Source of the DNA: Roseimicrobium gellanilyticum
Lineage (GTDB): Bacteria; Verrucomicrobiota; Verrucomicrobiia; Verrucomicrobiales; Verrucomicrobiaceae
Length of the DNA: 64,000 bases
NCBI RefSeq assembly: GCF_003315205.1
Contig: NZ_QNRR01000001.1
Coordinates: 1 to 64,000, forward strand
Direction of reading: 5' to 3'
The position numbers and the translations under genes are program-made. The notes under the pieces were generated by a model. It had not been told where the DNA came from. It saw nothing but the letters and a program-made list of their open reading frames with translations, and did no database searches. Positions within the stretch are counted from its first letter, which is position 1, and each line of letters starts with the position of its first letter. Below are positions 50,059-58,774 of this stretch, in pieces.

Positions 50059-50691
50059 CTATTTAGTCTCCACCGTCTCCAGCAGTGGCGAGCTGAAGAC
50101 GTCGCACGGGCAGATGACCTCCATCGCATAGGGCACCTTGTCCCCGTAGCGCTCCTTCAGAATCTTCTGCACGGCGGCGTGGGAGAGGTCGAGTTCCTTC
50201 AAGGTGCGGAGCTCTCCCAGCTTGATACCGGAGGCGCGGTCGTAACCTTTCCAGACGAGTTCCGAGCAGTAGATGCTTTCGTCCGACCACTCAAAGAGCC
50301 AGTCATAGTTCTTGCCCAGCATGGTGGTGACTTCCTTCTTGAGCGCCACCGTGTCCAGCTTGGACGGGTCCTTCAGCCGCTTGATAACATAGTGCTCTTT
50401 GTCCCCGCGCTTGATCCACTCGTCGAGCGGTGCCTTGCCCACGGGTTGCACCGCCTCGTACACGACCGGCTTCCCATCCTCGATGAAGATGACGCCCATG
50501 TGGGTGAACTCCGAGTGCGTCGCCGCTGCAATGGCGGCCGCCTGGCTCGTCAGCGAACGGTGGAAAATGATGTCGCCGTCGCGGACTGGGATGTCCGGGG
50601 AGTGAGGTGGCGTTTCCGCGAATGCGGCTGTGGACAGCGCGACTGCCAGTCCCAAGATGGTGGTGAAGAAAGTCACAGGTCTCCGGCCCAT
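50059..50691 (-). CDS. Secreted YiiX-like NlpC/P60-superfamily hydrolase
   Basis: A 210-residue exported protein. The signal peptide is MGRRPVTFFTTILGLAVALS through TAAFA. The domain is the permuted papain-like YiiX/YebB type: DGDIIFHRSLTSQAAAIAAA, the His in SEFTHMGVIFIEDGKP, and the probable catalytic Cys in ESIYCSELVWKGY. Such enzymes are thought to cleave amides in peptidoglycan or lipids, but the substrate is not established. Length and motif order fit the family. The ATG at 50691 gives the signal peptide; the open frame runs to 50742. Confidence 0.87.
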   Translation of the reverse strand: MGRRPVTFFTTILGLAVALSTAAFAETPPHSPDIPVRDGDIIFHRSLTSQAAAIAAATHSEFTHMGVIFIEDGKPVVYEAVQPVGKAPLDEWIKRGDKEHYVIKRLKDPSKLDTVALKKEVTTMLGKNYDWLFEWSDESIYCSELVWKGYDRASGIKLGELRTLKELDLSHAAVQKILKERYGDKVPYAMEVICPCDVFSSPLLETVETK

Positions 50692-50931
50692 GGGAATTTC
50701 TACTCCTGATTGTGATTGGTGGCAACTGGGAGCGGAAGGCAATTGTGGAGGGGCGCTCAGGTGCAGAGTGGATGGTGCTTCGGGGGCTTGGGTGCGTGTT
50801 CGTTTCGCGGCGATTCATACACGTATCCCATGGTACTTAAGTGCCCGCCTGCCGTATTCTTCTTCCAAGGTGCCGAGGTTGAACGAGCGCGTTGAAATAT
50901 GCGTGGGACGTCGCGGGTAGATGTTGCCCGC

Positions 50932-53900
50932 ATGACACGCGCTGCCTTTCTCCTTTGCACCCTCGCGCTTCTGGTTGTCGGAGCTCGCCCTTCATCTGCG
51001 CAGGAAGCGGCACCCGCCTTCCGCGCTGGCGTTGCCGCGATCGACATCACCCCGCAGAAGTTCCCCGTCATCGTGAATGGAAACTTCACCGAACGACTCG
51101 CGCAGCAGGCCAATGACAAGCTGCATGCACGCGCCATCGCGATGGATGATGGCCGCACCAGGCTAGTGCTCTGCGTGGTGGACACATGCATGATGCCGCG
51201 CGAGGTCATCGATCAGGCGAAAGCTATCGTGGCGAAGGAGACCGGGTTGGCCATGTCCCACATGACTGTGTCTGCCACGCACACGCACAGTGCACCTGCG
51301 GCCATGGGCTGCCTCGGCAGCCGTGCGGACCCCGAGTACACAAAGTGGCTGCCGGGTAAGGTCGCGGAGGCGATGATGACGGCGCTCAAGAACTTGCAAC
51401 CCGCGAAGGTCGGCTGGGCCTCGGTGGACGACTGGGAGCACACGCACAACCGCCGCTGGATCTACCGACCGGACCGCATCCAGAGCGACCCCTTCGGAAA
51501 TCCCACGGTGCGTGCCATGATGCATCCGGGGTATGAAAGCCCCAATCATGTGGGCCCCTCCGGACCAGTGGATCCAGGACTCAGCGTGCTGGCCTTGCAA
51601 ACGAAGGACGGCAAACCCCTCGCGCTCTTCGCGAACTATTCGCAGCACTACTTCGGCGCCTCGGCGGTGTCGGCGGATTACTACGGCGCCTTCTGCAAGC
51701 ATGTGGCGAAGCTGCTGGGTCAGTCGTCCAGCGAAGGCCCCTTCGTTGCCATGATGTCGCAGGGCACCAGCGGCGACCTCATGTGGATGGACTACGGCAA
51801 GCCCAAGCAGAACATCTCCATGGATGCCTATGCAGAAGCGGTGGCGAAGCGGGCACTGGAGGCGTGGGGGAAGGTGGAGTTCCGCGACAGCGTGCCGCTC
51901 GGCATCGTGGAGAAGAAGATTCCGCTCACGTATCGTGTGCCGGATGAGGCCCGCCTGAAGTGGGCGCGTGAAACCATGGCAGTAGTGAAGGACCGGCTCC
52001 CCACGAGCAAGCCGGAGATCTATGCGAACGAGGCCATCCTGCTGCACGAGAAGCAGAAGACAGAACTCGTGCTGCAGGCGCTGCGCATCGGTGATCTCGG
52101 CATCACCACGCTGCCGAATGAAGTCTTCGCCCTCACCGGATTGAAGCTGAAGGCGCAGTCTCCTTTCACGTCGCATTTCAATATTGAGCTGGCCAATGGC
52201 GCGGAGGGATACATCCCACCGCCGGAGCAGCACAAGCTCGGTGGCTACACCACGTGGCCTGCGCGTACGGCGGGCCTGGAGGTGCAGGCGGAGCCGGTGA
52301 TTGTGGAGACACTGCTGAAGGCTGCGGAGGAAGTGTCCGGCTTGAACCGGCGCGTCATGACGCAGGGCAGGGGAGCGTATGCGGAAGCGGTCCTTGCAGC
52401 GAACCCACTGGCATATTGGAGGCTGGATGAAGCGGTGATCCCGAAGGCCAGTGATGCCACAGGCTCGAAGGAACATGCCGCCGATATCGAAGATGGCGTG
52501 GCGCTCTATCTCGAAGGTCCCGAAGGTGAGGCCTTCTCAGGAAAAGACATCAATCGCGCCATGCACTTCGCTGGCGGCCGTGTGCATGGTGCAGTGAAGG
52601 AACTGGGAGATACCTACAGCGTGGAGTTCTGGTTCTGGAATGGACTACCGGAAGATGCCCGTCCAGTGACAGGCTACCTCTTCTCGCGCGGGCCGAATAA
52701 AGACCGCTCCTGTCCCGGTGATCACCTCGGCATCGGCGGCACGCATGCGGACGGGTCTCCGGGAAGGCTCATGTTCTACAACGGCGATGGCAAGCGCAAA
52801 CTCCTTGCGGGTTCCACGCTTCTTTCCCAGAAGACCTGGCATCATGTAGTGCTCACGCGCTCGAAGAATCAGGTGCGTGTGTATCTCGATGGGAAGACCA
52901 AGCCCGAGATTGAAGGTGAGCTGGAATACACGCTGCCGCAGGGCGTGAAGGATGTCTTCCTCGGCGGACGCAGCGATGGCTTCGCGGGGTTGGAGGGCAA
53001 GATGGATGAAGTCGCTCTCTATAGCAGGGTGCTCACCGCCGATGAGGCGGCAGCGCACTACCGTGCCTCTGGACTCACACCGCCTCGTGCTCGCACGGAG
53101 ACCTCAGCGCTTTCTCCAGAGGAATCCCTCAAGCGCATCCATGTGCCGAAGGGATTCGCTGTCGAGCTCGTCGCTGCGGAACCACTCGTATTGGACCCTG
53201 TGGCCTTCGATTGGGATGACCGTGGCCGCCTCTGGGTAGTGGAGATGGCGGACTATCCCCTCGGCATGGATGGCAATGGCAAGCCGGGCGGTCGTGTTTC
53301 CATCCTCGAAGACACCAACCAGGACGGCAAATACGACAAGCGCACACTCTTCGCGGAAGGACTGCGTTTCCCCACCGGCATCCTCACGTGGCGCGATGGC
53401 TGCCTCATCACGGCCGCACCGGAAGTGCTGCTGCTGCGCGACAAGGATGACGACGGCAAGATGGATGAGAGCAAGGCGCTGCTCACTGGATTCATGGAAG
53501 GCAATCAGCAACTTCGCGTGAATGGTCTCCGCTGGGGACTCGATGGCTGGGTGTACTGCGCGAATGGTGGACACACGGCGAACTATGGCAAGGACGTGAA
53601 TGTCACCTCCACGCTCACGGGTGAGAAGGTGGCACTGGGCAGCCGCGACTTCCGCTTCAAGCCGGACACAGGTGAAATCGATCCGCTGAGTGGCCCCGCG
53701 CAGTTTGGTCGCACGCGGGATGCCTGGGGGCACTGGTTTGGTGTGCAGAACAGTTATCCCCTCTGGCACTATGCGTTGGAGGACCGTTACCTGCGGCGCA
53801 ACCCTCACGTGGCACCGCCTTCGCCGAAGGTGATGCTCACGGAGCCCAATGCTCGTGTGTTTCCCGCCAGTGCGCAGGAGAAGCGCTTCCACAGCTTTGA

Positions 53901-55929
53901 CCAGGCAGGTCGCTTCACTTCTGCGTGCGGCCCCACCATCTATGGAGACGATGCCTTGTTTGGCCGGCGTGGGGTGACGGATGCGTTTGTCTGCGAGCCC
54001 TTCCACAATGTAGTGCAGCATCTCGTGCTGGAGGACGACGGCGCGACCTTCAAGGCATCGCGCGATGCTTCCGAGAAGCTCGACTTCTTCGCCAGTGAGG
54101 ATCGCTGGTGTCGTCCCGTGATGGTGCGCACAGGTCCGGATGGTTCGCTGTGGGTGGCGGACATGTATCGCTACATGATTGAGCATCCGCAGTGGCTGCC
54201 CACGCAGGGCAAGGAGGAACTGTTGGCGCATTACCGCGAAGGCGATGATCGCGGGCGCATGTATCGGGTGTTCGCGGGAACGAAGGCGCCGTCAGCCAAT
54301 GCGGACCTGAGCAGGCTGGATGGTGCAGGTCTCATCTCCTTGCTAGCCAGTTCGAACAGCTGGCTGCGCGACAAGGCCCACATGATGTTGCTGTGGCGTG
54401 CGGACAAATCCGTGGTGCCGCAGCTCATTGGTTTCCTGCAAAATCATCCCAGCCCCTCCGCCCGTCTTCATGCGCTCTGGCTGCTGCACGGATTCGGTGC
54501 CTTGCAAAGCGCTCAGCTCATCGCTGCCCTGTCCGACCCAGTGCCAGGGATTCGTGAGAGTGCCTTGAGGCTCGCAGAGAAGACTCAAGACGCCGCGGTG
54601 ATTCAAAAGGCCGCAGCCCTCGCGGGTGATTCCGACGCGAAGGTGCGCCTGCAACTGCTCAGCTCCCTCGGCGAGTGGAAACATCCTGCGGCCAGCGCTG
54701 CCTTGGTGAAACTGGCTCTGGCGAAGTCCGATGCCACACTGGAGCGCGCCGCACTGGCGGGCTCCGCCACCGCGCATCTGCCTGCGCTGGCAGATGCGGC
54801 ATCGTCGAATCCCACCCTCATGGAGACGGTGGTGCGCACGGCGCTCGGAGCGGGAGATGCAGGCATCGTGCGCGACCTTGCGGCTCCCGTACTCGCGAAG
54901 GCAAAAACCAGCGACGAGCCCTCCCTTCGCAATGTGAGCACCCTTTTGCGAGCCTTGCGTGATGCGGGTAGTTCCCTGGACACACTGGCTGCAAAGCATC
55001 CTGAAGACGCTGCATGGCAAAGGCTGAAGGAGTCGAAGGGTGCGCTATTGCAGAAGGTGCGCGAGTTTGCGGCCAGTGGAGACGCAAGTCCTTCGGCTGC
55101 TCGTCTCATCGCGGCTTCCATCCTGTTGGCGGATGCCGGCGAAGGTAGTGGAGCCATTGAGTTGGTGGGGCGTTGGATGCAGATGCCTGCATCAGCAGAA
55201 ACCTTCGGCGAGTGCGTCGCGTTGCTGGCCTCATCATCAGACCCGCGCATCCCAACGCTGTTGCTTGCGCAATGGAACGAACGCACACCGCGCCAGCGCG
55301 AAGCCGTACTGGATGCGTTGCTTGGCAGGGAAGGCTGGGCGCTGACGTTGTTAAAGGAGATCCAAGAAGGCCGCATCACCAGCAGCAGCCTCGATGCGCA
55401 GCGGCAGACGCGCCTTTTCAAGCATCCCGCGAAAGCGGTGAGCAAGCTCGCAGGTGAAGTCATCAAGGCACGCGATTCACGCCAGCAGGTGCTGGACAAG
55501 TTCCGCCCGGCGCTCTCGCTTACCGGTGACCCGGCAAAAGGAAAGCAGACATTCTCTCAAGCCTGCATCGCCTGTCATCAGCTCGAAGGCGTGGGCCTCG
55601 CCGTGGGACCGGACCTGCGCTCCGTGGTGCAGCATCCACCGGACAAGCTCTTCACTTCCATCCTGGATCCCAGCGCTATCATCGAGCCCGGCTTCACCGC
55701 TTATTTCTGCGACCTCAAGAGCGGCAGCCAGGTGTATGGTGCCATCGCCAGCGAGACCGGCAGCAGCGTTACCCTGCGCCTCGCGGACGGCAGCCTCAAA
55801 CCCGTGCTGCGCTCGGAAATCAACAAACTGCAAAGCTCCAACCTGTCCCTCATGCCCGATGGCTTGGAGGCGTTGCTCACCCCGCAGTCGCTGGCGGATT
55901 TGATTGCGTATCTGCGGTTGCCGAAGTGA
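50932..55929 (+). CDS. Giant exported ceramidase-like / LamG / PVC-dehydrogenase / HEAT / cytochrome c fusion
   Basis: A 1,665-residue exported multidomain protein (1,676 if the ATG at 50899 is used). After a signal peptide (MTRAAFLLCTLALLVVGARP) come: a neutral/alkaline ceramidase-like hydrolase domain (about 25-455) with zinc-type His in SATHTHSAPAAMG and QGTSGDLMW; a LamG/concanavalin-like domain (about 482-715, LAYWRLDEA to VALYSRVLTADEAAAHY); a PVC-type dehydrogenase propeller (about 730-1120, GFAVELVAAEPLVLDPVAFD); a HEAT-repeat stretch (about 1130-1500); and a C-terminal cytochrome c domain with one haem motif CIACH (about 1545). Propeller, HEAT and haem together are a known planctomycete-verrucomicrobial layout; the ceramidase-like and LamG parts in front are an unusual addition. 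Function unknown; extracellular oxidative degradation is a guess. Confidence 0.9.
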   Translation: MTRAAFLLCTLALLVVGARPSSAQEAAPAFRAGVAAIDITPQKFPVIVNGNFTERLAQQANDKLHARAIAMDDGRTRLVLCVVDTCMMPREVIDQAKAIVAKETGLAMSHMTVSATHTHSAPAAMGCLGSRADPEYTKWLPGKVAEAMMTALKNLQPAKVGWASVDDWEHTHNRRWIYRPDRIQSDPFGNPTVRAMMHPGYESPNHVGPSGPVDPGLSVLALQTKDGKPLALFANYSQHYFGASAVSADYYGAFCKHVAKLLGQSSSEGPFVAMMSQGTSGDLMWMDYGKPKQNISMDAYAEAVAKRALEAWGKVEFRDSVPLGIVEKKIPLTYRVPDEARLKWARETMAVVKDRLPTSKPEIYANEAILLHEKQKTELVLQALRIGDLGITTLPNEVFALTGLKLKAQSPFTSHFNIELANGAEGYIPPPEQHKLGGYTTWPARTAGLEVQAEPVIVETLLKAAEEVSGLNRRVMTQGRGAYAEAVLAANPLAYWRLDEAVIPKASDATGSKEHAADIEDGVALYLEGPEGEAFSGKDINRAMHFAGGRVHGAVKELGDTYSVEFWFWNGLPEDARPVTGYLFSRGPNKDRSCPGDHLGIGGTHADGSPGRLMFYNGDGKRKLLAGSTLLSQKTWHHVVLTRSKNQVRVYLDGKTKPEIEGELEYTLPQGVKDVFLGGRSDGFAGLEGKMDEVALYSRVLTADEAAAHYRASGLTPPRARTETSALSPEESLKRIHVPKGFAVELVAAEPLVLDPVAFDWDDRGRLWVVEMADYPLGMDGNGKPGGRVSILEDTNQDGKYDKRTLFAEGLRFPTGILTWRDGCLITAAPEVLLLRDKDDDGKMDESKALLTGFMEGNQQLRVNGLRWGLDGWVYCANGGHTANYGKDVNVTSTLTGEKVALGSRDFRFKPDTGEIDPLSGPAQFGRTRDAWGHWFGVQNSYPLWHYALEDRYLRRNPHVAPPSPKVMLTEPNARVFPASAQEKRFHSFDQAGRFTSACGPTIYGDDALFGRRGVTDAFVCEPFHNVVQHLVLEDDGATFKASRDASEKLDFFASEDRWCRPVMVRTGPDGSLWVADMYRYMIEHPQWLPTQGKEELLAHYREGDDRGRMYRVFAGTKAPSANADLSRLDGAGLISLLASSNSWLRDKAHMMLLWRADKSVVPQLIGFLQNHPSPSARLHALWLLHGFGALQSAQLIAALSDPVPGIRESALRLAEKTQDAAVIQKAAALAGDSDAKVRLQLLSSLGEWKHPAASAALVKLALAKSDATLERAALAGSATAHLPALADAASSNPTLMETVVRTALGAGDAGIVRDLAAPVLAKAKTSDEPSLRNVSTLLRALRDAGSSLDTLAAKHPEDAAWQRLKESKGALLQKVREFAASGDASPSAARLIAASILLADAGEGSGAIELVGRWMQMPASAETFGECVALLASSSDPRIPTLLLAQWNERTPRQREAVLDALLGREGWALTLLKEIQEGRITSSSLDAQRQTRLFKHPAKAVSKLAGEVIKARDSRQQVLDKFRPALSLTGDPAKGKQTFSQACIACHQLEGVGLAVGPDLRSVVQHPPDKLFTSILDPSAIIEPGFTAYFCDLKSGSQVYGAIASETGSSVTLRLADGSLKPVLRSEINKLQSSNLSLMPDGLEALLTPQSLADLIAYLRLPK

Positions 55930-55974
55930 AGTAGCCACCACGCATCTTCCATCAATGCCCCTCTTCATCATCTC

Positions 55975-56268
55975 ATGATCCGCCACACCGTCGTCTTCCG
56001 TTTGAAACACGCCACAGGCTCCGCCGAGGAGCGCGACTTCCTTGAGGCCGGACTGAAGCTCGCAGCCATTCCCGGTGTGGAGAAGTTTGAGGCGCTGAGG
56101 CAGGTCAGCGTGAAGAATCCCTACACCTTCGGCTTCTCCATGGAGTTCGCCTCGCAGGAAGCCTACAACTTCTACAGCAGCCACCCCGACCACGACCGCT
56201 TTGTGCAGGAGCGGTGGATTCCGGAGGTGGCGGAGTTCATGGAGATTGATTATGTGGCGGTTTCTTGA
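55975..56268 (+). CDS. Dabb (stress-responsive alpha/beta barrel) domain protein
   Basis: A 97-residue Dabb-domain protein. It starts MIRHTVVFRLKHATGSAEER and has the core GVEKFEALRQVSVKNPYTF, then FSMEFASQEAYNFYSSHPDH and a conserved end (ERWIPEVAEFMEIDYV). These small dimeric barrels lack a common reaction. It begins 45 bp after the giant fusion gene on the same strand and could be transcribed with it. It ends three bases from the convergent SUFU gene. Confidence 0.9.
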   Translation: MIRHTVVFRLKHATGSAEERDFLEAGLKLAAIPGVEKFEALRQVSVKNPYTFGFSMEFASQEAYNFYSSHPDHDRFVQERWIPEVAEFMEIDYVAVS

Positions 56269-56271
56269 GTC

Positions 56272-56961
56272 TTACGCACAGACATTCTCGCGATCTTTTA
56301 CTATCACCTCGACAACACCTGCCTCATCCAGCTTCTCAAGGAGTGCCATGGAACCTGACTTCATGGCAAATTGCCATTCCTCCCGGTAGATGGGTAGGAT
56401 GGTGAGGAAATGAATTCGTTTTTCCGGGCTAATTTTGAGAGAACACCCTTCTTCATCACACAACAAGGGCACCGAGACGATGTTTGCGCAGAAGCCAACG
56501 TCAGGCGCAAACGCTTCAGGTTCTTCTCCGTCCGCAATGGTGTGTGCGTACCAAAGGTCGTATTGGTGTGCATGCGGAGCTCGGGCGGCGCGCGTTAGCT
56601 GCCGGATGGGCCAGTAGTTCCGTTCATCGGAGAAGCTCGCGTGGTTAATCGGCCAAGTGTCCGGCACCGCGAGTATTAATTCGACGTACCCGAAGTCCTC
56701 GCCGCCTTCCCGCACTTTCATAGGGCGGTCACTCATGCCGGAGGTGATGAGCACACGATAGGGACGCTCAGGAGTTGGAGCCACCACGTGGATATCAATG
56801 TGCACGAAGGACGACTTCTTCTCATGAAGAACGAATTCGATGGATCCCCAATAGCGTTTGATGTGAGCACTGATTGCTTCCAGATCGCGGGCAGATTCGA
56901 ACCCGAGATGGGAATCCGGCACTGAATCAAGGGAATCTGGCTTGTCTGGAGCTTGGGACAT
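56272..56961 (-). CDS. Suppressor-of-fused (SUFU) domain protein
   Basis: A 229-residue soluble protein of the bacterial SUFU family. The pattern VLHEKKSSFVHIDIHVVAPT, PYRVLITSGMSDRPMKV, YVELILAVPDTWPI and IREEWQF-type end (ILPIYREEWQFAMKSG) is characteristic. Bacterial SUFU proteins are often immunity proteins of polymorphic toxin systems, but no toxin gene is visible next to this one. It is convergent with the Dabb gene and divergent from parB. No signal peptide. Confidence 0.88.
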   Translation of the reverse strand: MSQAPDKPDSLDSVPDSHLGFESARDLEAISAHIKRYWGSIEFVLHEKKSSFVHIDIHVVAPTPERPYRVLITSGMSDRPMKVREGGEDFGYVELILAVPDTWPINHASFSDERNYWPIRQLTRAARAPHAHQYDLWYAHTIADGEEPEAFAPDVGFCANIVSVPLLCDEEGCSLKISPEKRIHFLTILPIYREEWQFAMKSGSMALLEKLDEAGVVEVIVKDRENVCA

Positions 56962-57088
56962 CGCGGCCTGGTTGGGGCCACTTTCAAGGAGGACAGCGGC
57001 AAAGGCAAGGACCCCTGACGAGACAGGCTCCTAGCCCCCTCGCCACCGAGCTTGAGATTTCCCCAAAGGGTACTACTCTCCGCCTCCC

Positions 57089-57997
57089 ATGGCTAAACCA
57101 GCACTCGGCAAAGGACTCGGAGCATTGATCGGCAAGGCTGCCGCTCAACCGCCTGCGTCTGCGCCCGCCTCCTTCACTCCGCAGCCCGCGCCGGGCGAGA
57201 TCGTTCGCAAAGTTCCCCTCAGCGAGGTGGTGCCCAGTCCGCTGCAGCCGCGCAAGGAGTTCGCGCCCGAGCATCTCACGGAGCTGATGGATTCCATCCG
57301 CGAGCACGGCATCATCCAGCCGCTCATCGTGCGCCTCGTCCATGGCAAGCATGAACTCATCGCCGGTGAGCGCCGTTTCCGTGCGAGTCGGGAGCTGGGT
57401 CTGAGCGAAGTGCCCGTCATCGTGCGCACTGCGTCGGACAAGGATGTGCTGGAGATGGCGCTCATTGAGAACCTCCAGCGTGAGAACCTCAATCCCCTCG
57501 AAGAAGCACAGGCCTATGTGCGTCTCGCGAAGGAGTTCGGCCTCAAGCAGGAAGACATTGCCCAGCGCGTCGGCAAGAATCGCGCCACCGTGGCGAATGC
57601 CATCCGCCTTCTGGAATTGCCGGGTGGTGTGCAGAACTACCTCCGTGATGGCAAGCTGAGCACCGGTCATGCAAAGGTGCTGCTCTCGCTGAAGAAGGCC
57701 GAGGACATTGAGGTTGCCGCGGAGGAAGTCATTCGCAAGTCGCTCACCGTGCGTGCCACGGAGAAGCTCGTGGAGGGCATCCTCAATCCTCCCGCGCCGA
57801 AGCCGAAGCCATCCGCACCGGATGCCGAGCTGAAGGTGGCTCTCGATTCCATCCAGACACGCCTCACGCGCCATCTCTCCACTGGCATCGCCATTCATCA
57901 CGGCGAGAAGAAGGGCAAGGTCGAGATCGAATACTACAGCGTGGATGATCTCAATCGCCTGCTTTCGGCGATGGGCTTGCCGGATGAGGTGTCGTAG
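57089..57997 (+). CDS. parB: Chromosome-partitioning protein ParB
   Basis: A 302-residue ParB/Spo0J protein. It starts with KPALGKGLGALIGKAA, a motif typical of chromosomal ParB and linked to ParA interaction. The CTPase/N-domain motifs are LQPRKEF, IIQPLIVRL and GERRFRASREL; the helix-turn-helix that binds parS is LKQEDIAQRVGKNRATVANA. The C-terminal dimerisation region follows a Pro/Lys linker. No parA lies directly upstream: the neighbouring gene is divergent. No parS sequence was identified in the window by eye. Confidence 0.93.
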   Translation: MAKPALGKGLGALIGKAAAQPPASAPASFTPQPAPGEIVRKVPLSEVVPSPLQPRKEFAPEHLTELMDSIREHGIIQPLIVRLVHGKHELIAGERRFRASRELGLSEVPVIVRTASDKDVLEMALIENLQRENLNPLEEAQAYVRLAKEFGLKQEDIAQRVGKNRATVANAIRLLELPGGVQNYLRDGKLSTGHAKVLLSLKKAEDIEVAAEEVIRKSLTVRATEKLVEGILNPPAPKPKPSAPDAELKVALDSIQTRLTRHLSTGIAIHHGEKKGKVEIEYYSVDDLNRLLSAMGLPDEVS

Positions 57998-58150
57998 CGA
58001 AGATGACTGCACCTGTGGGTGCTGCATGGAGATGCGCACATTTGGACTGCTGCCATCCATTGCCACACGCCAATCCAGATTGGGCGATGGACGCGTCGCT
58101 TGCATTCCGCCCGGAAAGGGCGACGACTCCGCGAGCCTTTCCAGAGCGTG

Positions 58151-58660
58151 ATGAATACGAAATTGAAGACGACAGCAGACCGGGTGGGGAAGTGGACCTC
58201 GCCCTTCGTGTGCATGGTGGTGGCCTGCCTCGTCCTTGCCTCGTGTGGAGGCACCAATGCCGGAGGCAAGACGCCCTCCGGCCCGCATCCTGATGAAGCG
58301 AACATTCGCGCGTTTCTGAATACCTATTTCTCCACCTGGTCCGCCAAGGACATGGATGGCTACGGTGCCTGCTTCCATCCCCAGGCGCGCATCCTCATGC
58401 TGGATGCGGATGACAAGGTGAGCAGCCAGGGGCTCACGGATTTCCTGCATGGGCAGAAGATGGCGCATCAGCTCTCCAAGGAACCCATGGTGGAGAAGCC
58501 TCTGGAAATGCGCTTTCAGGGAGATATGCGGGGCGTGCAGGCGGAAGTCACCTGGGTGCTGACGAAGGGCAGTTCCGAAGTGCGTGGCACGGACCTTTTC
58601 ACACTGAAGCGCGAGGGGAACGGCTGGAAGATCGTCGCGCTCGTGTTTTACGGAGAGTAG
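58151..58660 (+). CDS. Small lipoprotein with SnoaL/NTF2-like domain
   Basis: A 169-residue putative lipoprotein. The signal is long, with CMVVACLVLASCGG; the lipobox is LASC (Cys near 35). The mature part (about 52-165) fits a SnoaL/NTF2-like fold: IRAFLNTYFSTWSAKDMDGY, FHPQARILMLDADDK, EVTWVLTKGSSEVRGTDLFT and GWKIVALVFYGE. Ligand or activity is unknown. The ATG at 58151 was chosen to place the signal peptide near the N-terminus; the frame is open upstream. It lies 153 bp after parB and 114 bp before the DUF2868 gene. Confidence 0.75.
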   Translation: MNTKLKTTADRVGKWTSPFVCMVVACLVLASCGGTNAGGKTPSGPHPDEANIRAFLNTYFSTWSAKDMDGYGACFHPQARILMLDADDKVSSQGLTDFLHGQKMAHQLSKEPMVEKPLEMRFQGDMRGVQAEVTWVLTKGSSEVRGTDLFTLKREGNGWKIVALVFYGE

Positions 58661-58774
58661 GTGTCGCGGCCGCCGCGGGGAGGGAGCGTTCGCCCCAGCC
58701 TTCAACTGCGGTGGTACCTAGGGCGTATTTCTTAGCGCTTGGCTTGCAGCTCATTCCAGCGCAAGTTCCCGCCA

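Noticed and set aside
51163-52476. 437-residue open frame on the minus strand
   Set aside because: Antisense to the ceramidase-like domain of the large fusion gene.
56984-58705. 573-residue open frame on the minus strand
   Set aside because: Antisense to parB and the small lipoprotein gene; no motif.
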